A stretch of DNA of 64,000 nucleotides from Bacillus dicomae (lineage in GTDB: Bacteria; Bacillota; Bacilli; Bacillales; Bacillaceae_G). The notes below the pieces were generated by a model that ran no database searches, was not told the DNA's origin, and worked only from the letters and a program-made list of their open reading frames with translations. Every line of letters starts with the position of its first letter. Position 1 is the first letter of the stretch. This document shows, one piece after another, positions 44,960 to 53,979 of this stretch. Where the stretch lies: NCBI RefSeq assembly GCF_006494425.1, contig NZ_VHIV01000004.1, forward strand, positions 62,001-126,000. The letters are read 5' to 3'. The translations under genes and the position numbers were made by a program.

Positions 44960-46117
44960 ATGACACAAAGCGCACCAGAATTTAAAGTTTTGCAAAGCAT
45001 TGCATTTCTTGCTGTCGTTTTGCAAAGTTCCTTATTATATACAATGAATCAAGGACATGTTTTACTTGAGCAATCCCTCATTATGGGTATGCTATTTAAT
45101 CTCGCAAAATTTTCAGCACCTGTATTCATATTTATCGTCGGCTTTCACTTAATTCGGCAATATACAAAGCAACTAGCCTATACAGAATATATTTATGAAA
45201 AAGCCGCACATTTACTCATTCCTTATTTCTTCTGGTCTATTCTTTACTTATTAACAACAAACGATATGATTACACTACAAAGTGGAATAAAAAGTTTATT
45301 ACTCGGAACAGCCGCACCCCATCTTTGGTACGTGATTATGATGTTCCAAATTCACCTATTGTTCCCTTTGCTTTGCACACTATTTTATTGGTTTCAAAAA
45401 CGAACAGAAAATAAAAAAGACATATATAAATATATGACCATCTTTGCTTGCTTATATTTTCTCTTAATGTGGTATTCTTCGCACTACATTTTTAATGGAG
45501 AGAAATTAACTAGCTCAACCATTTTACATTATACAGATCGTTCCTTCTTCTTCTACTCGTTCTATTTCGTCATGGGAGGAATTGCTGCTGTCGCACTCAA
45601 AACGTGGCGTACATTTGTCATGAAACATATCCCGCTTATCACAATATTATTTTTCGTCTTATTTTTATTCATCAATTATGAGTTATTTAGTTTTTACGGA
45701 GCAAACTCTATTCATTTAACCGTTTCAACTTATTTAAAACCGTCTATGTTTTTATATATCGTATGCGAAATTATTATACTTTACGTGCTATCTATTACAA
45801 TCGTACAGCGACGCGGTTTCTTGTATAAAGCTTTACGCTTTATCGGGAATTACACGTATGGTGCTTATTTAGCTCACCTTTTCTTCTTACAACTATGTAC
45901 AAAATTTCTTTCTTTATTTACACTACAAGAAAACACAATATTATATAGCCTATTATTATTTACAATAACGGCCACAATCTCGATTTCAGCAATGGTCATT
46001 TGCAGTACACTCCCACTTCATACGTGGATTACAGGACCTTCCCCGACGACAAATGTGAAATGGGCGAAGGTTAGACTTCGGAAAAATCACGAAAAGGTAT
46101 TCAAACCATATCTTTGA
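44960..46117 (+). CDS. membrane acyltransferase (acyltransferase 3 family)
   Basis: A 385-residue protein with about ten membrane segments and no soluble domain. FKVLQSIAFLAVVLQSSLLY at the start, LIPYFFWSILYLL and LWYVIMMFQIHLLFPLL are typical of acyltransferase family 3, which O-acetylates or acylates surface sugars. The usual N-terminal His is not obvious, so activity is uncertain. I place the start at the ATG at 44960, nine bases after GGAG. The substrate is unknown. Confidence 0.82.
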   Translation: MTQSAPEFKVLQSIAFLAVVLQSSLLYTMNQGHVLLEQSLIMGMLFNLAKFSAPVFIFIVGFHLIRQYTKQLAYTEYIYEKAAHLLIPYFFWSILYLLTTNDMITLQSGIKSLLLGTAAPHLWYVIMMFQIHLLFPLLCTLFYWFQKRTENKKDIYKYMTIFACLYFLLMWYSSHYIFNGEKLTSSTILHYTDRSFFFYSFYFVMGGIAAVALKTWRTFVMKHIPLITILFFVLFLFINYELFSFYGANSIHLTVSTYLKPSMFLYIVCEIIILYVLSITIVQRRGFLYKALRFIGNYTYGAYLAHLFFLQLCTKFLSLFTLQENTILYSLLLFTITATISISAMVICSTLPLHTWITGPSPTTNVKWAKVRLRKNHEKVFKPYL

Positions 46118-46159
46118 TATAATAGAATTCCATACAAGAAAAGAAAGTAGGACACACCT

Positions 46160-46540
46160 ATGATTAATCAAATTGGACAAATTATGTTATATGTAAATAA
46201 TCAAGATGAAGCAGTACAATTTTGGACTGAGACAGTAGGATTCCAAATTATTGCGGAAGAAAATAACGGACAAGGGTTTCGCTGGATTGAAATTGCACCA
46301 ACGAAAGAAGCGGGCACAAGCATCGTCCTTCACGATAAAGCGCTAATTGCGAAGATGCAACCTGAATTAAACTTACATACACCTTCACTTATGTTCTTCT
46401 CTAACAACTTAGATCAACTGTATAAAGATCTTTCTGAGAAAAACGTTACTGTTGGACAAGTTGTAGATTTACCTACAGGTAGAGCATTCAACTTTGCTGA
46501 TCATGAAAACAATTACTTTGCGGTAATGGAGCGAAAATAA
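46160..46540 (+). CDS. VOC-superfamily protein (glyoxalase/bleomycin-resistance fold)
   Basis: A 126-residue protein with the paired beta-alpha-beta-beta-beta fold: INQIGQIMLYVNNQDEAVQFW and, in the second half, PTGRAFNFADHENNYFAVME. It resembles lactoylglutathione-lyase-like proteins, but no specific reaction can be given. It has its own AAGTAGGA ribosome site and a shared terminator. Confidence 0.88.
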   Translation: MINQIGQIMLYVNNQDEAVQFWTETVGFQIIAEENNGQGFRWIEIAPTKEAGTSIVLHDKALIAKMQPELNLHTPSLMFFSNNLDQLYKDLSEKNVTVGQVVDLPTGRAFNFADHENNYFAVMERK

Positions 46541-46542
46541 AA

Positions 46543-46577
46543 AAAGAAGCTATCCGAAAAAACCGGATAGCTTCTTT
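46543..46577. terminator. bidirectional terminator between VOC and YhgE/Pip genes
   Basis: AAAGAAGCTATCCG / CGGATAGCTTCTTT with a 7-base A-rich loop. Confidence 0.9.
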
Positions 46578-46581
46578 CATT

Positions 46582-48582
46582 TTAGGAAACTTGTTCCGCA
46601 TTCGTTTCCCTATGTTGAATATGACTCGTGATCCAAGCAATTCCGCCGGCAACAACGAGGTAGCATAACAATATTAAAATTTGCGTTTGTAATTGCGACC
46701 AATCTCCTAAAGAGATAACATCTTGTAATCCTCTAAGAGAATGAGACATTGGGAGAAACTGTCCAATTTTGCTAAGAACAGCTATGTTTAACTCTCCTGG
46801 GAAAGTCCCCCCGCTCGTAGCTAACTGCAGGACAAGCAACGTTACCGCTAAGAACTTCCCAACAAGACCAAATACTGTTACTAACATAAGAATAAATGTC
46901 ATGAACGTAAAGGAAATAACAATACTTGATAAAACAAAGAGTGGTACACTTGCAACTTCTAATTTCATAACTCCTAGCACAACCACATCCACAAGTAATG
47001 CTTGAATAAGTCCAATTAAATATACTAATCCTAGTTTATTAATAAAATGTACCGTTCCGCTTACCTTCATATTCTGTCTACGACCAAGAGGTAAAATATT
47101 CGACGCCATAATTCCGCCAACATAAAATGCAAGTGATAAGAAGTATGGTGCAATACCTGAACCATAGTTAGGCACGTCAGAAACTGTTGATTTCACTAAT
47201 TGAACTGGCTCTGAGAACATCGTATTGCGTGCATCATCATTACGAACATCCGCTATCTTCTCTGCGCCCTCTCCCAATTTCGTAGAAAGTTCTTTCGCAC
47301 CGTCGTCAAGTTTAACAAGTCCGTTCGTTAACTTTCCAGCACCGTTATTTAGCTCCGTTCCACCACTTGCAAGATGATCTATACCTTCTTGTAGAGATGT
47401 AAATCCATTTCCCCACTTCGTAAATCCATCTGCTACATTTGCTGCACCATCTGCTATCTTTTTCGTTCCTTCAGTAGCTTCATTTAACTTAACTCCGAAT
47501 GTATTCATGCCTTCTTCAATTTTATGCTGACCGTCAGTAAGCTTCTTCGCTCCTTGTGTCAATTGTTGCTGGCTATTATTTAAAGTATTTGTTGCTTTAG
47601 CTAGTCCATTAGACGTAGCAACGATTTTTTGAAAAGCAGGATCTTGCTGCACTTCTGGATGACTTTTCACGTACTCTTCTAATTGCTGTTTTACACTATT
47701 AGCTGCACCATCCGCTTTCGCTTGTCCTTCAGCAAGTTTCTCACTTCCGCTCACCCATTCATTTGTACCAGCACTTAATTCACTAACTCCTGATTGTAAA
47801 GTTTTTTCACCTTGCGCTAGTAATTCCATACCACTATGAAGTGATGTCGCTCCTCGACTTAGCTCATTTGCTCCCCCAGCTAAGGCAGATTGGCTAGACG
47901 CAAGCTTGTCACTTCCTTCTTTCAATTCCGATGTCCCGTCACTTAAACGATGAATACCATCTGCAAGCTGACTTGCTCCATTTTTTGCATCCGTCGTTCC
48001 TTCATGTAACTTCCCAGCACCGTTACTTGCATCACTCAACCCTTGTGCCAAATCTTGAAACTTTGAAAAGACACCTTCTGTATATGATTTCGTAATACTA
48101 TTTGAGATTTTTGTTTTCATATTTTCAACAGCCGTCGTTCCAATTTGAGCCGCTACAAAATTTTTCCCTGGATTTACTTTGTACTGCAATTGTGCCGGCT
48201 CTGGTTTCTCATCCATAAGTGTACTTACCTTTTTGGAGAAATTCTCTGGAATCGTAACAACCATATAGTACTTATCTTCTTTTAGCCCTTCATCAGCATT
48301 TTTTTCTGATACGAAATGAAAAGCCAATTCCTTATTCTCTTTTAAATTTTTAACAAAATCGTCTCCTGCATGAATTGTTTTTTCATCCATCGCAGCACCC
48401 TTATCTAAATTCACAACCGCAACAGGTAATTTATCTAATTTTCCGTACGGATCCCAATATCCAGCTAAAAAGAATCCTGAATAAATTAACGGAACGATTA
48501 ATAAAAAAATTAAAGCGATACGTCCATGTTTATGGTGCCACATCGCTTTCCAATCTTTAAATACAAGCTGAATTCCCTTCAT
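46582..48582 (-). CDS. YhgE/Pip-domain membrane protein
   Basis: A 666-residue protein. The N-terminal segment (IALIFLLIVPLIYSGFFLAG) is followed by a conserved domain (LPVAVVNLDKGAAM). A long extracellular coiled region (about 200-470) is built from 7- and 11-residue repeats with Gly at fixed places (SDGTSELKEGSDKLA, SGVSELSAGTNEW). Five C-terminal segments of ABC-2 type follow. Relatives include phage-receptor-like Pip proteins and YhgE; function is unclear, possibly export or surface assembly. The ATG at 48582 has GGAG upstream. A LysR gene is divergent. Confidence 0.88.
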   Translation of the reverse strand: MKGIQLVFKDWKAMWHHKHGRIALIFLLIVPLIYSGFFLAGYWDPYGKLDKLPVAVVNLDKGAAMDEKTIHAGDDFVKNLKENKELAFHFVSEKNADEGLKEDKYYMVVTIPENFSKKVSTLMDEKPEPAQLQYKVNPGKNFVAAQIGTTAVENMKTKISNSITKSYTEGVFSKFQDLAQGLSDASNGAGKLHEGTTDAKNGASQLADGIHRLSDGTSELKEGSDKLASSQSALAGGANELSRGATSLHSGMELLAQGEKTLQSGVSELSAGTNEWVSGSEKLAEGQAKADGAANSVKQQLEEYVKSHPEVQQDPAFQKIVATSNGLAKATNTLNNSQQQLTQGAKKLTDGQHKIEEGMNTFGVKLNEATEGTKKIADGAANVADGFTKWGNGFTSLQEGIDHLASGGTELNNGAGKLTNGLVKLDDGAKELSTKLGEGAEKIADVRNDDARNTMFSEPVQLVKSTVSDVPNYGSGIAPYFLSLAFYVGGIMASNILPLGRRQNMKVSGTVHFINKLGLVYLIGLIQALLVDVVVLGVMKLEVASVPLFVLSSIVISFTFMTFILMLVTVFGLVGKFLAVTLLVLQLATSGGTFPGELNIAVLSKIGQFLPMSHSLRGLQDVISLGDWSQLQTQILILLCYLVVAGGIAWITSHIQHRETNAEQVS

Positions 48583-48717
48583 GAAACATACTCCTTCTCC
48601 TAATTTAACACCATTAGAATGGTTTAACAGATTTACTATACACGTCACTTTTCATACTGTATAATACATCTTTAATTATCAATTCATTCCTTTTGGTCTA
48701 TAGAAAGGAGAGTCAAA

Positions 48718-49602
48718 ATGGAATTTCTTCAACTAAAATACTTTCAAACAGTCGCACGATTAGAACATATGACAAAAGCAGCTGAAGAATTGCACATCGC
48801 ACAACCTTCGCTCAGCAAAACAATTGCTAGATTAGAGAAAGACTTAGGCGTCCCATTATTTGATCGCCAAGGTCGCCAGATTACATTAAACTCTTTCGGA
48901 AAAGTATTTTTAAAACGAGTAGAGCGCGTTTTTCATGAATTAAGTGAAGGCGAACGAGAAATTAAAGATTTAGCTGACTTACAACAAAGCTCTATTACAC
49001 TAGCCGTTTCTATTCCGAGAATATTACCAGAACTACTCGGTTCTTTTTTACTAGAGCATCCTAACGTTCGATTCCAGCAATTTCTCGCATCTACTCCTTC
49101 TATGAAACGACAACTAGATAATGTAGAAATTGACTTTTGCATTTCTTCTGTGCCAATTGAGGGCGAGGAGATTATTTGGGAACCTCTTATTACAGAAGAA
49201 ATTTTCTTAGTCATCCCTTCAGGTCATCGTTTATCAGGCCGCGAAAGTATCCATCTGCATGAAGTAAAAGACGAGCCATTTATTAGTATGAATACTGGTT
49301 ACGGATTTCGGCACTTAACGGATGAATTTTGCAAAGAAGCTGGTTTCACTCCACATATTGCTTTTGAAGTGGATGAACCAACCGTGATTAGCGACCTTAT
49401 TAAGCAAGGTCTCGGTATCGCCTTTGTCCCTAGTTTAACTTTATTAAAAAACTCTACTTTAGCATTAAATAAGTTACGTATTATTGAACCCGTTTGTAAG
49501 CGAACAATTGGATTAAGCTGGTCAAAAAAACGTTACTTATCAAAAACCGCCCAACAATTCCGTGAATTCGTGATTGACTACTTCTCCAATATTAGAACGT
49601 AA
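48718..49602 (+). CDS. LysR-family transcriptional regulator
   Basis: A 294-residue LysR protein: LKYFQTVARLEHMTKAAEEL, HIAQPSLSKTIARLEKDLGV, then an effector domain (ITLAVSIPRILPELLGSFL). It starts 135 bp from the divergent YhgE/Pip gene, which it probably regulates. GAAAGGAG lies before the ATG. Ligand unknown. Confidence 0.92.
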   Translation: MEFLQLKYFQTVARLEHMTKAAEELHIAQPSLSKTIARLEKDLGVPLFDRQGRQITLNSFGKVFLKRVERVFHELSEGEREIKDLADLQQSSITLAVSIPRILPELLGSFLLEHPNVRFQQFLASTPSMKRQLDNVEIDFCISSVPIEGEEIIWEPLITEEIFLVIPSGHRLSGRESIHLHEVKDEPFISMNTGYGFRHLTDEFCKEAGFTPHIAFEVDEPTVISDLIKQGLGIAFVPSLTLLKNSTLALNKLRIIEPVCKRTIGLSWSKKRYLSKTAQQFREFVIDYFSNIRT

Positions 49603-49603
49603 A

Positions 49604-49630
49604 GGAATATCGACTTATCAACAAATAACG
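49604..49630 (+). repeat. solitary end unit of the 20-bp array family
   Basis: AATATCGACTTATCAACAAA resembles the terminal unit of array C (TATATCGACTTACCAACAAT) with three differences. It sits directly after the LysR stop codon without further units and may be a remnant. Confidence 0.45.
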
Positions 49631-49640
49631 ACAGAAATAA

Positions 49641-49669
49641 AAGATGCCATCCCTATCGGATGGCATCTT
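49641..49669. terminator. terminator between LysR and GH8-like genes
   Basis: AAGATGCCATCC-CTATC-GGATGGCATCTT, flanked by A-rich and T-rich sequence. Confidence 0.85.
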
Positions 49670-50755
49670 CTATTTTTTACTCTTCTCTAATTCCATTTCT
49701 GCTAAAAGTGGCAATACGTTATCGAAAATATGCGTATTATTATTTTCGCCTGTTACGTATCCACCGTAATATCTACTAAATACGTTGTCATTTCGAAATG
49801 TGGACATATGATCATACAATTCCTTTGCAAACTTTGTATCACCTGTTTGCAGTACGTACAAAATTGTTAATCCGTAAGCGGCTGGTGATTCATACTCCAC
49901 GGTTTGTTTTCCCGTTTCTAGATTGTAACGACCGTATAGCTTTCCATCCTGCTGGAACTTCTTCTTTATAAATTCCAAGTAAGCATCTGATGAGAGGCCA
50001 CCTAAACTACGATGATATGCAACGTATGATTGGTCAATAAGATTCACTTCTTTGTCGTACGTAAATGTACCATCTTCTTTATACTCTTTTGGGAATGCCC
50101 AGCCATGCCTTGGGTAATCCGCTAAAAATTGAACTACTTCTTGATATTGCTGAGCAGAAACTTTTCCGTACTTCTTCATATAGGAGAATGCGTGCGGATT
50201 TAAGAATGATGTAGTTGCAAAATTATTTTGTTTCCTTGCATCTGCATCATAATAATCGACGTAATAATTATCTTTCTTATTATAACGAAGTACAGCGTCA
50301 CTCAATTGATCCGCCAAGTTTTTATAACGCTCTTCCTTGTACATTTCATAAGCGCGATATAACTGTTCTATAATACGAAGATCGTCAATAAGTGCATTTG
50401 TAGCTGATTGCATTTCTCCCTTTTCAGAGATTTTCCATAAAACAATTTGGTCCTTATGTACAAAGTTATTTTGAATAACCTTAACTTGTTCATCGAATAA
50501 CGCTTGATCATCTTTATCCAATGTATATTGTAGCCAAAGTCCTGCTGATTCCGATAAAGCTTCACGGCCTTTCGCTTCACCGGTACCTGCTTTTGTATCT
50601 TCTAAACGATATGTCGCAAGCGTCCCATTTTCATTCACCATATGTCTTAAAATAAAATGTTCGGTACGGTTTCCTTGCAAAGCTGACCAAAATACAATTC
50701 CACCTAAAGCGATTAAAAGAATAACTCCAATCACTATATATATACGTTTCCGCAA
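49670..50755 (-). CDS. membrane-anchored glycosyl-hydrolase-like protein (GH8/YdaJ-like)
   Basis: A 361-residue protein with one N-terminal membrane segment (RIYIVIGVILLIALGGIVFW) and an extracellular alpha/alpha-barrel-like domain: LQYTLDKDDQALFDEQ, ATNALIDDLRIIEQLYRAYE, ATTSFLNPHAFSYMKKYG, LIDQSYVAYHRSLGG. The DDLR motif and general pattern recall family 8 glycosidases and B. subtilis YdaJ, of an exopolysaccharide operon. No ydaKLMN-like genes are adjacent. The TTG at 50755, eight bases after GGGAGG, begins the protein; the frame continues upstream but overlaps the next gene. Confidence 0.7.
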   Translation of the reverse strand: MRKRIYIVIGVILLIALGGIVFWSALQGNRTEHFILRHMVNENGTLATYRLEDTKAGTGEAKGREALSESAGLWLQYTLDKDDQALFDEQVKVIQNNFVHKDQIVLWKISEKGEMQSATNALIDDLRIIEQLYRAYEMYKEERYKNLADQLSDAVLRYNKKDNYYVDYYDADARKQNNFATTSFLNPHAFSYMKKYGKVSAQQYQEVVQFLADYPRHGWAFPKEYKEDGTFTYDKEVNLIDQSYVAYHRSLGGLSSDAYLEFIKKKFQQDGKLYGRYNLETGKQTVEYESPAAYGLTILYVLQTGDTKFAKELYDHMSTFRNDNVFSRYYGGYVTGENNNTHIFDNVLPLLAEMELEKSKK

Positions 50756-50816
50756 ACTTTTCACCTCCCTAGTAAGGCTATCCTTAATTTTACCAGAACA
50801 TACGTAAATGTAAAAA

Positions 50817-50837
50817 AGACAATCTATTAGATTGTCT
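50817..50837 (-). terminator. terminator of the 49-residue gene
   Basis: AGACAATC-TAATA-GATTGTCT on the minus strand followed by TTTTT, ten bases after the small gene's stop codon. Confidence 0.8.
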
Positions 50838-50846
50838 CCCGTTCCT

Positions 50847-50996
50847 CTACCCCTCACAAGCCTCTTTAGAAGGTCTATATAGCGATTCCACAAGTCTATC
50901 ATATTCACGACGCGTAATCTCTTTATTATACAGCTTCAATAATAAATCTCTATGCTCTTTTGAAAATGCCATCTTTTTAATGACTTCAGGATACAT
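50847..50996 (-). CDS. 49-residue protein with SHOCT-like sequence
   Basis: A small gene with a real ribosome site (GGAGAGGATG before the ATG at 50996) and its own terminator. The protein (MYPEVIKKMAFSKEHRDLLL, then LYNKEITRREYDRLVESLY) is mostly helical and charged; KLYNKEITRREYDRL resembles SHOCT-type short C-terminal motifs. Function unknown. Its reading frame overlaps an upstream extension of the GH8-like frame, which argues that the latter starts later. Confidence 0.65.
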   Translation of the reverse strand: MYPEVIKKMAFSKEHRDLLLKLYNKEITRREYDRLVESLYRPSKEACEG

Positions 50997-51248
50997 AAAA
51001 CATCCTCTCCATTTCACATAAACTTCTTCACTCTAAATCAGAACTTATGTTCGCATAAAAGATTATAAAATATTCCTTACTAAAAAACAAACAAAATATT
51101 ATTAAATATTAACTTCTTTCTATTTAGAATATTCAAGCATTATATTACCATATCCACTTTTTAAATACATATATATTTTTGGTAGTTTTTTTGAATAAAT
51201 CTTCCAATTCAATCAGAAAATAATGGCAAAAAGAAGAGGAGTTTACAT

Positions 51249-52604
51249 ATGGATACGGTAACATTAGCAAGAGCATTTTTTGGTTCTTCATTAGCATTCC
51301 ACATTATCTTTGCAACACTTGGTGTCGGCCTTTCATTGATGATTTTTATAAGTGAAATACTCTATCACTGGAAGAAAGATTCCGACTACGCCATTATGGC
51401 GAAAAGATGGACAAAGGCATTTGCCATTCTTCTTGGTGTAGCAATTCCAACTGGAACAATTGTTGGTGTGCAAATCTCACTTCTTTGGCCTGGCTTTGCC
51501 AAAATTGTTGGGCAGGTTATTTCCGTTCCCTTTCAAATTGAGATTTTCGCCTTCTTTTTAGAGGCTTTGTTCATGTCTATTTATGTATATGCAGCTGACA
51601 AACTACCTCCATTTATGAGATTAATCTCGCTATTCTTTGTCATGATTGGTGCCACGGCATCTGCCGTGCTTATTACATCAGCAAATACATGGATGAATAC
51701 ACCAGCAGGCTTTTCAATGGGGCCAGATGGATCAGTTTTTAATGTTGATCCGTGGAAAGCTTTCTTTAATCCAAGTTTTGGCACAAGTGCATTCCACGTT
51801 GTGATTACTGCCTATGCAACTGGAGCTGCCGTCATTGCCTCTATCGCTGGATTTAAATTATTAAAGAAGAATTTAAGTGCACGTGAGGTTGCTTATCATA
51901 AAAAAGGACTACTGTTAGGACTCGTCGTGACATTTATTACAGGTGCTACGATGTGGCTTTCGGGACACGAATCGGCGATTGCCTTACATAAGCATTCTCC
52001 TGAAAAACTTGCATCTGCTGAAGCTTTATTTGAGACGACATCTCATGCACCGTTATCAATTGGCGGAGTTGTAGACCCTAACACACTGGAGTTAAACTAT
52101 GCACTAGAAATTCCAAACATGCTTAGCCTGCTAGTGGGACTAGACCCTAGCACCGTCGTAAAAGGGCTAAAGGAATTCCCGCAAGAAACATGGCCACCAT
52201 TTTACACACATACACTATTCAATTTAATGGTCGGCACCGCTGCCTTTACCTTTGCAGTTGCAGCCATCGCCCTCTTATATTGGTACTTTGTTTACCGAAA
52301 AAAGGGAGCAGATTTACCGAAATGGCTTCTTTGGGGCGCTGCCGCATGTGGACCAGTGATGTTGCTCGGTATTGAATTCGGCTGGATTTTCAGTTGTAGC
52401 GGTCGTCAGCCTTGGACCATTTATGGTATGCAACGTACAGTTGATGCTTCTACACGCGCTGATTTCGTCGGTCCTTTATTTATTTTATTCATCATTTTAT
52501 ATATTGGACTCGGTATTTTAACAGTTTTTGTACTACGGACATTCTTTAAGAAACATCCGCTTACAAATGATTTACATCACGAAGGAGGCGATTCTCGTGC
52601 ATGA
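51249..52604 (+). CDS. cydA: cytochrome bd-type quinol oxidase subunit I
   Basis: A 451-residue CydA with nine membrane segments: haem-b595 His in SLAFHIIFATLG, His in SAFHVVITAYATG, the quinol-loop region and GRQPWTIYGMQRT. It reduces oxygen to water with quinol electrons, at high affinity. The loop is short, as in Bacillus enzymes. Oddly, the residue three before Arg of GRQPW, a conserved Glu in E. coli CydA, is Cys here (SCSGRQPW). AAGAGGAG lies before the ATG, and cydB overlaps its end by 8 bp. Confidence 0.92.
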   Translation: MDTVTLARAFFGSSLAFHIIFATLGVGLSLMIFISEILYHWKKDSDYAIMAKRWTKAFAILLGVAIPTGTIVGVQISLLWPGFAKIVGQVISVPFQIEIFAFFLEALFMSIYVYAADKLPPFMRLISLFFVMIGATASAVLITSANTWMNTPAGFSMGPDGSVFNVDPWKAFFNPSFGTSAFHVVITAYATGAAVIASIAGFKLLKKNLSAREVAYHKKGLLLGLVVTFITGATMWLSGHESAIALHKHSPEKLASAEALFETTSHAPLSIGGVVDPNTLELNYALEIPNMLSLLVGLDPSTVVKGLKEFPQETWPPFYTHTLFNLMVGTAAFTFAVAAIALLYWYFVYRKKGADLPKWLLWGAAACGPVMLLGIEFGWIFSCSGRQPWTIYGMQRTVDASTRADFVGPLFILFIILYIGLGILTVFVLRTFFKKHPLTNDLHHEGGDSRA

Positions 52605-53622
52605 GGAAAGTATTGCAATCATCATCTTATGGGCCCTTATTTTCGTATACAGCATATTAGGTTCCATCGATTTTGGAGCAGGTTTTTGGGGCATGGTATA
52701 CGCAAAACATCCAACGCTCGCTGCCAAGCTTGCCAATCGATACTTATCACCAACCTGGGAAGTAACAAATACATTTCTCGTCTTTGTCGTTGTTGCATTT
52801 CTTGGCTTCTTTCCAAAAGCTGCTTTCACCCTTGCGACAGTAATGTTCGTACCAGTTATGTTAATTTTAGTACTCGTGGCAATTCGCAGTACATTTATGG
52901 TATTCGCTTATTCCTTGCCAAAGTACCAACACCTTCTTCGTATTATTTCAGGTATTACAGGGCTCTTAATTCCTGCTCTATTAATTACCGTTTTACCTGT
53001 TACAGAAGGTGCCTATATTACAATGTCTGAAGGAAAAGAAGTACTCCTTTACGGAAAACTTCTTTCTAGTCCTGTTATTTATTGTTACATGCTCTTCGGA
53101 CTAACTTCGGAACTATTTCTCTCCTCTCTCTTTCTTGCTGATTTTGCGAGAGAACAAGGTTCAGAAGATGCATATAAAATTTATAGAAGAAATGCTATCA
53201 TCCTTGGTCCTGCAACGCTCGTTACGGCGATTATCGCCCTCGTTGTAATGGACCCGGAAACACACTGGCTGATGCAAGGATTAATCAAGCAATTCCCATG
53301 GTTTACAGTTTCTATCGTTTTATTCGTTATCGGCTACTCTTCTCTTTGGTGGACAAACAAAAAGTATGGTGCACTAGGATACCCTCGCATTGCCGTTTTA
53401 GCAGTCGTCGCTCAATATGCATTTGCAAGTTACGCTTACGGCGTTGCGCATTTACCATATATTATTTATCCTGATGTAACTGTATTTACGAGCTTTACAA
53501 CGACAGAAACATTCTATGCATTGCTTATTCTATATGCAATTGGAATCGCAATTTTACTACCAGGTTTTATTTTCTTCTGGAATTTATTCTTGAAGGATCG
53601 AACTTTTTTGAAGGAAAAATAA
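52597..53622 (+). CDS. cydB: cytochrome bd-type quinol oxidase subunit II
   Basis: A 341-residue CydB with eight membrane segments: LWALIFVYSILGSIDFGAGF and PTWEVTNTFLVFVVVAFLGF. It stabilises the CydA haems. I start it at the GTG at 52597, eight bases after AAGGAGG, which overlaps the cydA stop; the longer frame from 52528 would lie inside cydA. No cydCD genes follow, so assembly factors must be elsewhere. Confidence 0.92.
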   Translation: MHEESIAIIILWALIFVYSILGSIDFGAGFWGMVYAKHPTLAAKLANRYLSPTWEVTNTFLVFVVVAFLGFFPKAAFTLATVMFVPVMLILVLVAIRSTFMVFAYSLPKYQHLLRIISGITGLLIPALLITVLPVTEGAYITMSEGKEVLLYGKLLSSPVIYCYMLFGLTSELFLSSLFLADFAREQGSEDAYKIYRRNAIILGPATLVTAIIALVVMDPETHWLMQGLIKQFPWFTVSIVLFVIGYSSLWWTNKKYGALGYPRIAVLAVVAQYAFASYAYGVAHLPYIIYPDVTVFTSFTTTETFYALLILYAIGIAILLPGFIFFWNLFLKDRTFLKEK

Positions 53623-53630
53623 TATTGTGT

Positions 53631-53670
53631 GGGTCTGTTCCAAAAGATATTTTGGGATGGACCCTTTTGT
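53631..53670 (+). terminator. terminator of cydAB
   Basis: GGGTCTGTTCCAAAA / TTTTGGGATGGACCC (two mismatches) with a 4-base loop, followed by TTTTGT. Confidence 0.75.
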
Positions 53671-53686
53671 CATGTTTTTTCGGTAA

Positions 53687-53716
53687 ATCGATATATTTTA
53701 AAAATCGCTGATATGA
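53687..53716 (-). repeat. 20-bp-period array D (two units)
   Basis: On the minus strand CATATCAGCG (53707-53716) and TATATCGATT (53687-53696) are exactly 20 bp apart with the spacer ATTTTTAAAA. It is the shortest member of the array family and ends against a bcr1-like remnant. Confidence 0.7.
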
Positions 53717-53717
53717 G

Positions 53718-53767
53718 GTGAAACTTTAATCAGTGGGGTCTTACTGCCCGGCAAATAGTAGGATAAA
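53718..53767 (-). mobile_element. internally deleted bcr1-like remnant
   Basis: GTGAAACTTTAATCAGTGGGG (53718-53738) matches one end of the element at 8643-8790 with one mismatch, and GTGGGGTCTTACTG continues with sequence near its other end; ATAAA (53763-53767) equals the target sequence. About 100 bp of the middle is missing, probably lost by recombination between GTGGGG repeats. Apart from this and array D, the interval 53623-53979 shows no gene. Confidence 0.6.
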
Positions 53768-53979
53768 TTCCCTTTACTATCTTACTTCCTAAACCAATTT
53801 ATAGACTCCTCTCACAATAGTTATTTCACTAAGAGAGATACTTGTCCCATAACTTGAAAAACACATATTCACTATACTCCGTTATACGTCTAGTTCTTCT
53901 TATTTTTTGCTGAATATACTACCAATACAAACTTGAGACAAGCTACTTGTTCAAGGAAAAATAGAAAGGTAGGCAAAAT

